Below, piece after piece: positions 39,084 through 50,523 of a DNA stretch of 64,000 nt. The stretch covers positions 1,612,001-1,676,000 of the forward strand of contig NC_091279.1 of NCBI RefSeq assembly GCF_042100115.1, written 5' to 3'. Both the position numbers and the translations under genes were made by a program. The stretch comes from Alternaria dauci. Lineage: Eukaryota; Ascomycota; Dothideomycetes; Pleosporales; Pleosporaceae. How positions within the stretch are numbered: the stretch's first letter is position 1; each line of letters opens with the position of its first letter. Below the pieces are notes generated by a model. The model worked only from the letters and a program-made list of their open reading frames with translations, was not told where the DNA came from and did no database searches.

Positions 39084-39101
39084 TTAAAGAATAACTATCT
39101 A

Positions 39102-42100
39102 TTATTTATTATAAGAGCTATATAAATGCCTAAGATAATAACTAAGGAGAATAAACCCCTTATAATATCTACTATAGTAGTACTACTAAATAGAATTTAG
39201 ATATAAGGACTATAGACCCTAAGGTAAGTAAACTAGATCTAGTATATAAAGATTTAGATAATAAAGATATTCCTCCTAATATAGTATATCTAAAGGAACT
39301 AGAATAACCCCCTAAACCTAAAGTAGAAATTAAGAAGGTCTTACTTAGGGCTATTTAGATACTAGCTAAAAAGTATTAGATAGATCCTTACTTAATAATA
39401 TAATAAGTAAGGGAATCTACTTAATTTTAATATACTACTATAGAGGATAACTATAAGAAATTCTTTTCTAAGCCTTAAGATACTATATTAGAGGATATTC
39501 TTATACTAGAACTTTTTAAAGAATATATAAAGTTTATCCTTACCTTTAATAAAGTAGCTATATCTAAATTAGTTAACTATTTAGAGTATAACTATAAGAT
39601 TAAATTAGAACTAGGGGCTATAATACTAAATTATAAGCCCTACCTATTCTTAGGTATCTAAGAAGAAGCTATTACTACTTATATTAAAGATATAGAAGAA
39701 TATAAATATATTACCCTATCTAAATTACCTATAAGGAATTTACTCCTTATTATTACTAAACTAGATAGGGGTTTATAGGTCTATATAGACTTTTATAACT
39801 TTAATAATACTACTATTAAAGATAGGTATCTAATTCTATTCTTCTATAAAACGCTAGCTAAGCTAAATAAGGTAATAATCTTCTCTAAATTTAATATTAT
39901 TTACGCGTTTTACTATATTAGAATAAAAGAAGATTCTTAGTAGCTTATAGCTTTTACTATATAGTATAGGATATATAAGTATAAAGTTATACCCTTTAGT
40001 CTTTATAACGCTTTAGCTATATTTGAAAGAGTAATTAATAGCGCCCTCTTAGAATACCTTAATAAGTTCTATACTACTTTCCTAGATAATATCTTAGTAT
40101 ACTCTAAGAATAAAAAGGACTATATTAAATAAGTTAAAAAGGTCTTCTAAAGACTTAAAGCCTAAGGATTCTACGTTAACCTAAAGAAGTCTAAATTCTA
40201 TAAAACCTATATTAAGTTCCTAGGGATAATTATTACTAGTTATAGTATAGAAATAAACTTAGCTAAAGTATCTACTATTAAGGAATAAGAGATACTAACT
40301 AATATAAAAGAACTACTTATATTCCTTACCTATACTAAATTCTACTAATAATTTATTAAAAATTACTTTACTATTAGCCTCCCCTTAGTAAAATATATTA
40401 AAGCTTACGTAGTACTTAGTAAAAAACCTAAGGGTAAGAGCTAAATAGTATATAAACTACTTATCTAGGATATAGAATATAAAGTAGCCTTTAATATACT
40501 TAAAGCTAGCTTCTACCTTAGCCTTATCCTAATATACTTTAACCCTTCTAAACCTATCTATATCTTTATAAACGCCTTAGCCTAGGCTACTAAAGGAGTT
40601 ATAAACTAGATAAATATATAAGGCGTACTTTAACTTATTACCTTCTTTTTAAAAAAGTACTTACCTATAGAATATAACTATAATATCTATAACTTAGAGC
40701 TAATAGGTATTATTTAGGTATTTAAAGAATAGGAACCTAAACTTATAGGCTCTAAATACTAAATATATATAGTCTCTAATTATAAGAATTTAGAGATATT
40801 TATAACTACTAAGGCGCTTACCTATTACTAAGCTTATTAGTTACTATTCTTATCTTAGTTTAACTTTAAAATTATCTACTAACTAAGCGCCTCTAACTTT
40901 AAAGTAGACGCCCTTAGTAGAAGGCTATAAGATATTCTAGATAACCCTAAAGACCCTTACTATACTTAGAAATCTATTATTCTAGGTCCTAAGAACCTAT
41001 TACTAGGTATATAGCTAGCTATAGTAATAGTACTTTAAGCCTTAACTCTAGCTTCTAGTTACTATTCTAACTATCTCTACCTAGAATAAGAATACATCCT
41101 TAGAATAATAGTAACTAATATAGAGGATAATAATAATAGGGCTAAGGAGATAACTAAATTACCTCTATCTAATAGAGTTACTAATCCCTTGCTTCCCTCT
41201 TATAAAGAAGATCTATAACTAATAGAGGAACTACTTAATTAAGTTTACACAAATAATAAAATAGCTATAAAGGCTTTTAAAGCTATTAATACTTACTAGA
41301 CTAAGCTTTCTAAGTAGTTTTATAAGTATAGATTCTACTTTAGTACTACTAATATCTCCTTTATTAGAGATAGCCTAAGCTGCTATTTATTTATTAATAA
41401 AATAAGACTCTATATCCCTATAGATACCTACTTCTACTACTATATTTTTAACCTCTACTATAACTATAAGATTTTAGGGTATAAAGGCCTACGTTTAATA
41501 CTATATCTAATATATAACTATTATTACTAGCTAAAGATAAGCTAGTCTATTACTAAATACTATAACGCTTATATAGTTTATACCTAAATAAAATTACTAT
41601 AGGATAGTAAATATAGATAACTTAGACTATTACCTTTACCTTACTAACGCTAGTCTAACCTTATAGTAGACTTTATTTAAGACTTACCCCCCTCTAGACT
41701 AAATAGAAGAGAATTCTATAATATCTTAGTAGTAGTAGACTATCTTACTAAAAGGCGCTATTTTTACCTAATATATAGAAGGACTATAGTAGAAGCTTTA
41801 TACTACTTTATAAACGTCTTTAAGTACTATAAGCTACCCCTTAGTATTATTTTAGACTATAGTACTAATTTTATTATCCCTTTTTAGAAATACGTCTATA
41901 AACGCCTCTAGATAAAGTAAATCTTATTTACTACCTATTACCTCGAAATAGATAGCTAAATAGAATACGCTAACTAATCTCTTAAAACCTACTTATACAA
42001 GTTTATTAACTATATATAAGATAACTAGGCTACCTAGCTTTATATAGCTAAATTCTAAGTTAATAATACTATTAATACTAGTACTAGTATAACCCTATTC

Positions 42101-42950
42101 TTTACTAACCTAAGATACTATCTAAGAAGTAGTATTTACCTACATAAGAATATAGAAGTAAATCTACTAAGACTAGTAAAGGATTAAGTAATCTACGCTA
42201 AAGAGATAATAGATTTAGACTTAGATTTAGTTATATACTTTAAAGAATAGCTCTAATAGGCTAGTTAAGAATAAATAGATTAAGTAAATACTAAATAATA
42301 TATAGTTTTATACTATAGTCTAGGTAATAAAGTTTAGACATCTACTATTAATTTAAGTATACTATAAAACTCTAAGAAGCTTACTAACTACTAGGTAGGA
42401 CCTTTTAAAGTTAAGTAAATTATTTATAATAAATAAGCGTATAAACTTAACCTCCCTAAGGAAATAATTAGGAATAGGACTTTTCCTATCTTTTACCTTA
42501 AACTTCTCTAGCTAGTAGCTACTAAAGCCCTTCTAGACTAAGTACCTACTAGACTACTCCTAGTAGAAGTTATAATAAGTAATAGAGACACTTATACTAA
42601 GTAGCTAGTAGATAAGTTTATTAATATAGCCCCTCTATAAACTAGTAAGGTTAAAGGAAAAAAGGCGTATAAAATTAAATAGATTAACTATCTAAAGCTA
42701 ACTTAGTATAAAGCTAGTAACTATCTTAACTATTAAAATACTAAATTATTCTATTAGAAATACCTTAATAAGCTAAAACCCCTAGGACTTAGTATACTAA
42801 ATAGCTAGAGACTACTCCCTAAAGACGCTAGTAATTACCTTAATAAATACTTTAGTAATAATAAGGTTAAAGTATAAGCTACTAGTTTAGCTTAATAGCT
42901 TAGCTATTCTATAAGTATAGTATATACTTAACCTATAGTAACTAATTAAA
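39102..42950 (+). pseudogene. gypsy pol: reverse transcriptase, RNase H, integrase (RIP-inactivated)
   Basis: The RT block spans about 39.70-40.35 kb: KDRYLILFF, YKYKVIPFSLYNALAIFERV, and FLDNILVYS at 40079-40105, the decayed form of the YLDDILVYS catalytic box. RNase H follows (about 40.45-40.95 kb). Integrase lies at about 41.2-42.1 kb, with DLPPSRLNRREFYNILVVVD near 41.69 kb and LPLSIILDYSTNF near 41.84 kb. A C-terminal region with NLPKEIIRNRTFPIFYLKLL (about 42.45 kb) resembles the chromo-like tail of gypsy polyproteins. Dozens of in-frame TAA/TAG rule out function. Confidence 0.85.
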
Positions 42951-43218
42951 TTAAATGTCCCTTATATAGTCTAGGAACACTAATTAGCTTAGTTTTTATA
43001 TCCTAAGGTTAAGGTAGTAGAAAATAGCTTAGAGATACGCTTTTTATATAGGAAACCTTTTAGATATATATAGCCTTATATAAACTATACCTAGTTCTTA
43101 AAAAGTATAAGGTCTAGTAGTTTTTATACTTTTAGTATACTTTTTTTAACTTTAAATTACTTTCTCTTCTTTATACTAGCTAGAGGACTAGCTAAGCCTT
43201 TTTTTTAGGGGGGGCACG

Positions 43219-43411
43219 TATAAGGGAGTATTACTACCTAGAGGATACTAGGCTTAACTAGGCCTAGCTCCTCTCTTAGCTCTCTCTCCTCTTACTATAT
43301 CTTCCTCCCTTCCCTCTTCTTCTCTTCTAGAGGTTATCTACTATTCTCTATTCTAAATATAAGCTACCTTTATAACTAGCTTACCCTTCTGTGCGTAACG
43401 TCTACCTTATA
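43219..43411 (+). repeat. Right LTR of the plus-strand gypsy element
   Basis: Direct repeat of 32740-32933. It starts TATAAGGGAGTATTACTACC, i.e. the left LTR start with two G-to-A changes, and ends GTAACGTCTACCTTATA. A short polypurine tract precedes it. Confidence 0.78.
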
Positions 43412-43838
43412 GTAAGATAGTATATTATATAACTCTTAGCCCTATAATAGTTATTACCTTCTAATATAGTTACTAGTTAGCCTTTAACCCTAACCCTTAC
43501 GTTAAGGAGAGATCCTTCTTATTACCTTATAATAAAAGGCTAAGGCTAAACTAAGTAAATATAAAATAAATTTACTGCTCTTTTTAAAAGTTCTACTTAT
43601 AAGTTTTGATATATATAGTTTAGTTTATCTTAGGCTAACTCTAAGGCTTACTAGCTAAAGCTTTAGGCTCTACTTATAATAATAATCTTTAAGTAGGTTA
43701 TTTGTAGTTATAACTAATCTACTATAAATTCTATTATATAATTAGCTAATTAAATATTCTTTTATAATTCCTCTTCTTTACTTAAGCTTCTACTTACTCT
43801 AACAGTTCTTATCTATTACTTACTATCTATACTAAGCT

Positions 43839-45921
43839 CTAGACTAGTACTCTTATTGTCTTACCCTCACTAGGTGTTCCGCTAGAGTCCATTGCGAACA
43901 ACAACCAATACCCTGGTAGCGCGACACCTGGATCGCCCGGTATAGTCACAACATAGCTGGTGCCACTTCCCGTATGGGTCAACGCAATTCGTCTCTGATC
44001 TGTGTTGACGGTATGGGTGGCTGTACCGAACCTAACCAGCGAGAACCTCGTAATGGCCCCCGTCGTCGTTATGCTCAATGTCGCACCCAGCCTGACACTA
44101 GATGCAACTGTACTTATAACAGGGCGCGTACGTCTTGTTCCATCAGTGTTGAGCAGGTAAGGTGGCAAGAAGATCTCAGCGTCGAAGTGGTTGCTCTCTG
44201 GTACGCCGCCGTACTGTGTACATGGACCGCACAAACCACCACCGCCATTGAATACCGTCGCATCGGGAAGAAGAATCGCGACTGAGTGGTACGTTCGCGG
44301 AACCTGCATAGGGTTGAGCTGCGTCCATCGACCAGTTGCTGGATCCCAGAGCTCAGGCGTAAGCTGCGCCGTGTCGTCCTTGAATGGTTGGAGTCGCGAT
44401 TGGCCGCCGGTAACGAAGACTGTTCCATCAGGCAATACGACACTGTTGGCAAAACCACGTGCATATGTCATGGACTGTGTCTTTGTGACCGTCGGATTCG
44501 TCTTGGGCGCTCCGATGGTGACAACATATGCATTCGTCCGTCCGTCACTAAGCGAAAGCGCCATTAGCATGTGCACAGTCCACAGTGTTCAGAATGTGTT
44601 TTCATACCTGTTCTCGTAATCCGCAGCCCCTCCTGCCGTTAGGATCTTTCCGGCTGTTGCGTCAAACATAGCGGCGTTCCCGTTCATAGCGTGCCCGTCG
44701 TCCAAACGGTTGCCGGCACCTGTGGTGCTACCAGCTGCAACAGTATCGTACCAGTTCATTGCGATCGACGGCCCGGCTTGGAACACTGTTTGGTTCTTCC
44801 AGCTATACTTTGTTATGATGACAAACGATAAGAACAAGGTGTTCGACTTACCCGAAGAGCCAAGCATGATTGTCCGAGCGCCATACGCCCCCACGATCAG
44901 CTGTGAGCATGGGACTGACAAGAGCGTTTTGCAGCATGGTCCATGTGTTTGAAACGGGATTGTATATCTCGCCATTCTTGCCGCCTGTTCCCCCGCTCCA
45001 AGAGCCACCAATATTGAAGACGCGTCCATCCGAACACGTCGTGGTAGATTGATATCCTCGAGCTATCCGCATGTCGCTTCCTGGATTCCATGCTCCGACT
45101 GACGGGTCGTAGACACTGGTCTTGGCAGCATCACTACCACCCGTGACAATGACCCGACCGTTGAAATCCATTGAGATGCCAGGGCAAAACATGTCGTGTT
45201 GGGTGTTGGATACTTGCAGTTGAGTTGATTCGCCCGTAGCAGGATCGTAGATACCTGTTTGAGTGAAACCTCTTTGGCCGCCGAAGTTGTCTTTTGCAAA
45301 CGCCGACCACATCAGCACCTTTCCATTTGGGAGCAATGCAGCAGCCGCCGGTATGAGTGGGAAATCCACAGTCTTCTCCCACAAGCCCTTGCCTGCTACT
45401 GGCGGGGTGTATGTTGTGTCTTGGAAGATGTTGATTTCAGCAATGGCAGTCCACTGATTAACGTCGTTCTGCGCCTCTGAAGTCGCAGTAACTCTCACAT
45501 ACCGCGCTGGTCTCGCGACAAAGAATGTTTTCTTCGTGGTTGCATCATTGTTATATGTACCGACAGCGGCGATCTGCCACCTTGTACCATCGGAGCTGAC
45601 TTCAATCCTGTGGCCTCCTATTCGACCATTCGCGTTGTCGCTCGGACGTGGCTGAAGGCTTACTGCGTTGACATTGTATACCGCTTTCATGTCGACAACG
45701 ATCCAATTAGGTAGGGCGTCGACAGGGGCAGGCGCATACTTGGAGTGCCAGAAACTTGTTCCATTCCCATCGAGAGCCCGATAAGCTTCGTTACCGGCCT
45801 GAAAACTGTCTGACGTGGCGGTCCATCCGGAGCGGCTGATAGCGATAGAAGCAGAATCGACAAAACTAATAAAAACGGCAAACGCGATGAGAACCGCTGA
45901 TAGGAATGACTTGTTGCTCAT
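43839..45921 (-). CDS. Galactose oxidase-like copper radical oxidase with CBM32
   Basis: Secreted enzyme oxidising primary alcohols (galactose-type) to aldehydes with production of H2O2. Exons 45921-44852, 44802-44608 and 44547-43839 give 657 residues; introns are gtaagt...atag and gtatga...ttag. A signal peptide (about residues 1-23) precedes an F5/8-type C/CBM32 module (about 24-170), then the kelch propeller and the C-terminal domain. The active-site set of Fusarium galactose oxidase is present: Cys246 (DMFCPG) and Tyr290 (ARGYQS) for the thioether cofactor, Trp308 (GSWSGG), Tyr508-His509 (RTYHS), His600 (ATHTVNTDQRR). Spacing from Cys to Tyr (44) and to Trp (62) equals the Fusarium enzyme. 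The last codons and the TAG lie right at the edge of the RIP island, so the very C-terminus may have been altered. Confidence 0.93.
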
Positions 45922-46686
45922 ATCGAAGTTAAGTAGACGAAGTCTGATGGTCTGATGCTGATGTGAGTCCTACCGTGGGGAAGCCTCTCAACTTATAGTT
46001 TTCGATACAGTCTTACCAACTGGTCAGCTTACGCAACGCCCCAAGGACACCAACATCGTGCGTTTCGTAATGGTTCTTCGTTCCGGACTTGCACGCACCG
46101 CGTGACACACATTGAACGCTGATGTATACTATGATTCCATTCAACAACCCTGTCCGTAACATACACACATGTCTAAACATAGATATGCGGAGGCCGTCAC
46201 TGAGTCACGAGGATACCAAACCAGGTCGATTGTGCATTGTAGATTATCCGTTATCGAAAAGAACGCCATGTGGCGTTAACAATCTTGCGGCGTACCTCAG
46301 AAATGGGTGTAAGATTGCTTGCTTGGCTCGGTTGTAAATCTTGGCTATGGGATATATTAGCGTGCATGCTAGCTGCATGTCAAGAGCCTGGAAGTACACG
46401 CACCAAGGCTGGACCGGGTGTTCGGATCCCGTCTCTATCGTGAAAAATGATGTATGTATCCTCATCTGTCATGGTGGGCAGCAGGGGTAGTGTCCAATAT
46501 TCGATGCATGCAGAGTCGTCTTAGCTGTGTATTTCGGGTGGGGCAGAGTTGGTTCGTATGGCTGACCGGGACCCTGCATGAACGCTGCCAACTCCCCAAT
46601 GAGCTTCTAGATCCACGACTCTGTACGCTAGTCATGCATAACAGCATGTCACTGTCATGCTTTCCACCGCTAAGATTCCATCCAGT
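45922..46686. other. Intergenic region
   Basis: 765 bp between the start of the galactose oxidase gene and the 3' end of the F-box gene, both on the minus strand. It should contain the galactose oxidase promoter. No repeats or RNA genes were recognised. Confidence 0.4.
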
Positions 46687-48316
46687 CTAATCCACTGTTT
46701 CCATAGACTCTGAGATGTCGTCCGCCACTTCGATAAGATTCCGTATATCGTTGTTGTGCTCTGCTTTGCTACTGCCGGTATCGTTCTCCCATTGGCCCTC
46801 TTCTTCATCCAGGTCTTCTTCAATAGCAGCTGGGTCTAGGCTCTCTTCGTACCACAATTGTGCTAAGTTAGACCTCTGCTTTTCGATCTGACACAAGGCG
46901 TATGAATCAATATCGTAATTCGTTGCCAGCTCCCACCAGATCCTGTCGACTTCCTTCATAAAGTACGAGGCTGGTGCACCAACTTCGTCGCGACAAGTCA
47001 ACGTGATTTCTCTGAGAGCTGGGGGCTCGTGCTCGCCAGGCTCTTCTGATGCAAATCCTGCTACCCAGTTCTCAATCTCTTCGCCTGGATAAAAGACCTC
47101 GAGTATCTCTAGCTTGGGGGGCAAATCCTTTGGCTGGCAAGATTTGCTTGCAAGAGACATAGATCCTGCGGCAAAGAGAAACGCCTGCGGAACGACGAGA
47201 TGTTTCAATACGTTGAAATGGCGGAGTGTGTCCTTCGGACTTGTTACCATATCGAGAAGCCACTCGAGTTCTGAGTCATCATCTGGCGTTTCAAGCGTGA
47301 TAGCAAGTGTCTCTAGGGTGTTCTGCATGCTATTCAATTGATCCATGAAATAGCCTCCTTCCAGCTGCGTGTTTAGATCATCACCAATATGATAGCCATC
47401 ATTGATACTGCGAGGATAAGAGCTCAACATGTGTATAGTAGAAATCGAACAGGTGGACTTACAGCAGTATCTCAAGACTCCGAAGCTGCACACAACCGAG
47501 CGCGTCGAAAAGGTCGCCAAGCTGTATCTCCGCTTTTTCGATCAGCAAACGATCTGCAAACTGTACCGATACGGTCAAAGCAAGGTCCTCAAGGTTCTCG
47601 GCGCCTTCCAGACACCCGGGTCCGTTGAGACGCAGAATGGTGCCGATGGATATCGTCTTCAGATCGAGGCTTGTCAGGCAAGCAAAATCTATCCCGGACT
47701 TGAAAAGATGTGTATCGCTTGTAGTGAGATGACGAAGGGTACTCCATCCGCTAACGATACTGGGAGGGGCAGACATGCCCCCAAAGAGCCCAGAAATGCA
47801 CTCGCTCGAAGGCGGACCTCGATGATGGTCCTTCACCCAGAGCTCGAGGTGGATGAGGTTTGGAAGGAGCAGAAGCAAAACCCCAGCAAACCCTGACTCA
47901 ATCGAGTTCTGGATGGTTTGGTGCCAGGGGTGTTTTCTGTATCCTAGTTCTTCTAGCCTTGCTAAACTCTGCGTGCGCAATGGCGCAAGCCGAAATCCCT
48001 GCTCTTCGCAGAGCTTTGCGATACTCTTGCGCACTGTTCTAACGCGTAGAACTTTTACTTGGGTTGCAAGATCAGGGCGGTCGAAGAGCGTACGGAGGAG
48101 CCTCAGAAGCGGGTTTACCTTGGGGTGGCAGCCACAGGATATCGACAATTTCGCTACAGTGTGTAGAACCTCCTGCCCAGCCGCACGGAACTTGCGAGAT
48201 GTAAGGCACAAATTCTTGAGCGATCTAGGTGCAGCCGAGTCGGGAAGGTGGTAAGCGATCTGCAGTAGCAGCTCCTCCGGCAGCTCATGGATTGGTGAGC
48301 CTAATGAAAGCGCCAT
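46687..48316 (-). CDS. F-box protein
   Basis: Two exons (48316-47463, 47407-46687) joined over a 55 bp intron (gtaagt...gcag) give 524 residues. The F-box is at the N-terminus (HELPEELLLQIAYHL, residues ~10-24, followed by LKNLCLTSRKFRAAG). The rest is Leu-rich with LRR-like spacing (LRHLTTSDTHLF, LTSLDLKTISI, LEDLALTVS). The C-terminus is acidic (EEDLDEEEGQWEND). Likely an SCF ubiquitin-ligase adaptor; the substrate is unknown. The start at 48316 is chosen because the F-box then sits close to the N-terminus as usual; the frame is open upstream for another 119 codons with no conserved sequence. Confidence 0.83.
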
Positions 48317-48776
48317 TATGGTAAAAGAAGTGTACTGGAGGTAATGCGTAAGACAGAAGACCGGCCGGGGCCAGTACCTGGTCCCGACGTGTTGCGGAAC
48401 GCTTCCGGAAGATTGTACGTGACGAAAAGCGCTTATCGTGAGTTGTAAGGCAGAGGCAAAAACTGCCGTGTACTCTGTCCGCTGACTAAATTGGCCCCGC
48501 GGGTACCTTGGGGCAAGTTTCCACCAAAGAGGTCGCAAATAGGTGAGATCCGGTGAGTTCGAGTGATGAGATGTGGCGCTGGTGTTTTGGACTGGTGCTG
48601 GACGGCTGACACGATGCCTGCTAATTAGAACGAAGGCAGTAGCGGGGACCATGTCACACGATGACGTAATCATATCCTCAACTATGGAAGGCGTGCAGAC
48701 ACAGATTCAAAACACAAGGACTCGCGGTGTCTTGCAGTAGGTATGGCCACTGATCTCTTGCTAGAGGCTGACGCAA
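48317..48776. other. Intergenic region
   Basis: 460 bp between the F-box gene start and the MFS gene 3' end. The frame of the F-box gene stays open here for about 360 bp, but the sequence has no features of a conserved protein. Confidence 0.4.
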
Positions 48777-50523
48777 TCACACGTCCTTTGCTCGCCCTTT
48801 CCCCTCCCTTAGCAGCATCTTGAGCAGGAACAACAAACTTGTCGCCGCACCCATGCCGCTCAGTCCGACACTAGTGTACATGGCGCCACGGTAGCCGTTC
48901 AATTCGTCCGAAACTGTTGCTCCGCCATTGTTGACATGCACCTCGACTGTGCCCGCAATGCCAACCCCGATACTGATACTGTAGTTCACGATAGTGTTGA
49001 CCAAGCTCGCTGCCATACCTTGGTGCTTCTTAGCGACGGCGTTGCTCATGATCAGCGTGCCGGCAGGAAAGCTCATGTCCATGCCCCATGGAATGATGAG
49101 CGTAGTGACAAATGTTTGAGCCCAGTAGGTTTGGCGGATTGGCAGTGTGGCAACGAGGATGCTACCTGTCAGGAAGGCAAGCATACTGATGAGCATAACC
49201 CATGCAGGGCCAATACGTGAGATGACACGGCCAGTGGTAACGGCGGCGACGAAGCCTGAGATTGCGACCGGACAAAGGTGAGCCATGGTCAGGAGCGGAG
49301 AGTCGCCTCGCAGCCGTTGAAGGAACTGGACGAAGTAATAGACCCAGATACCTGCATTTGTTATCAGTAACTTTGTCCTCCCGTAGGCTCGATGATGAGG
49401 TTGTTGCTTACCGAATGCAGCCCAGCCGCAGGCTATGCAAGTCATTACGAATGAGACATCTGTGCTAAGAACATCGAACGGGATGAGTGGCTTCTTGGCA
49501 ACTCTGATCTCTATCCAAAAGAAGGTGAGAAATAAGAGGATGCCGATTATCAACAGCACATAAATGTACGGGTGCTCCCATCCAAAGCCTGGTGCTTGGT
49601 TCCAGGCAAAGTTGAACAAGATCATGGCGGTGATGCCCACGCTTGCGCCGAGCAAGTCGAGCTCGCGGATTCGCTCTCTGTGGGAGAGACTGCGCACATC
49701 CGCATCGAGAGGCACAGAGGGAAGTATGAATATTGACAGGAGGGCGAGGCAGAAAAGCGCAATGCTAAACGTCCAGAAGGTCCACGGCCACCACAAGAGC
49801 GACCACAACCCAGCAAATGTTCCGCCAACTACAGCACCACCTGCAGAACGTTGAGAAGCATACCAAACCATGAGGCGAAGAATACTTACCAGGTGCACAT
49901 GCTCCAAACAGCGAGAAAACCATGTCTTTCCTCCTTCCCTCATTGTAGGTCGCGCCCAAAAGGCCGAGTGCATTCGGCAGTAATAATGCTGGCCCAATGC
50001 CACCCAGCACTCGCGAGAAGATAAACAGCACTTGGCTGCCATTCCCATCAACATACACACTGCACCCTGCCACCACGTTCCAGATAGCGAACCAAACAAA
50101 GCCCACGATCAACATGTTTTTGTATCCGAAAAGGTCTCCACATCGGCCAGACAAGAGGATGAAAGTGCCGACCGTCAGTGAGTAGCCCGCTATCAGCCAG
50201 GCCAAAATGCCAGGGTCGGTGATGCCAAGATCGGGGCCGATAATGTGCAGAATGTTCAAGGTACCGAGGAGACCTGCTTGGGTGACAAACTGGGCGGAGC
50301 AAAGCAGGCCGACGAAGAGTACTTCGCGCATTGGAGACATTGTCTCTGCAATAGATTTCGTCTTCGCTAGCTCCAGGTCCCGGTGCTGCTTGCAAGCAGA
50401 AGCAGAGGTGTGCGAGCTGTGGCGATCCATGTTTCCGTGGGTATCAATGTACTGGAGGTCGCTGTCTGGAGAAGTAGAAGAATTCTCGGTTGTTGGGTCG
50501 GGGACACATCTTGCCTCTTCCAT
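48777..50523 (-). CDS. MFS drug transporter, DHA2-like (14 TM)
   Basis: Three exons (50523-49890, 49840-49412, 49351-48777) give 545 residues of a DHA2/aminotriazole-resistance-type proton antiporter in the plasma membrane. The N-terminal ~65 residues are polar. TM1 region: VGLLCSAQFVTQAGLLGTLN. Loop 2-3 has GYSLTVGTFILLSGRCGDLF, motif C-like region FGACAPGGAVVGGTFAGLW spans intron 1. The central helices follow LDLLGASVGITAMILFNFAW. Introns are 49 bp (gtaagt...gcag) and 60 bp (gtaagc...gcag). The ATG at 50523 (MEEARCVPD) is the first in frame. C-terminal half NTIVNYSISIGVGIAGTVEV is typical of the family. The substrate is unknown. Confidence 0.88.

Larger units (their letters stand above)
32740..43411 (+). 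mobile_element. Nested Ty3/gypsy LTR retrotransposon, plus strand, RIP-inactivated
   Basis: Bounded by two direct repeats of about 194 bp (32740-32933 and 43219-43411). Between them lie a gag/protease region, then RT, RNase H and integrase in plus orientation. Two copies of the 1.4 kb repeat (C and D) are inserted inside it. Without them the element is close to 7.9 kb, a usual size for fungal gypsy elements. A purine-rich tract (AGGGGGGG at about 43207-43214) just before the right LTR fits the polypurine tract. Every coding region is full of TAA/TAG. Confidence 0.82.
17740..43800. repeat. 26 kb AT-rich, RIP-mutated transposon island
   Basis: Composition changes sharply near 17.73 kb and returns near 43.80 kb. 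Inside, no open frame of gene size exists on either strand; TAA and TAG are everywhere. CpA and TpG dinucleotides are almost absent (many 500-base stretches have none), while CpT, ApG and some CpG survive. That is the expected outcome of RIP, which converts CpA to TpA on both strands of duplicated DNA. Parts near 21.0, 33.0 and 37.7-39.0 kb keep more CpA/TpG and look less mutated. The island holds two gypsy-type retroelements, five copies of a 1.1-1.5 kb repeat, and unclassified stretches, annotated separately. It is probably heterochromatic. Confidence 0.93.

Noticed and set aside
17740..43800. The AT-rich block as a regional centromere, tempting because CenH3 is encoded nearby
   Set aside because: The CenH3 gene's location says nothing about where its protein binds, and a 26 kb RIP-altered transposon cluster is common outside centromeres. 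ChIP for CenH3 would be needed.
46400..46440. A tRNA T-arm-like string (GGGTGTTCGGATCCC)
   Set aside because: The flanking bases do not pair as a T stem and no acceptor, D or anticodon stem could be drawn.
47429..47896. A 155-residue open frame on the plus strand
   Set aside because: Antisense to the F-box gene exon and its intron, with no conserved motif.
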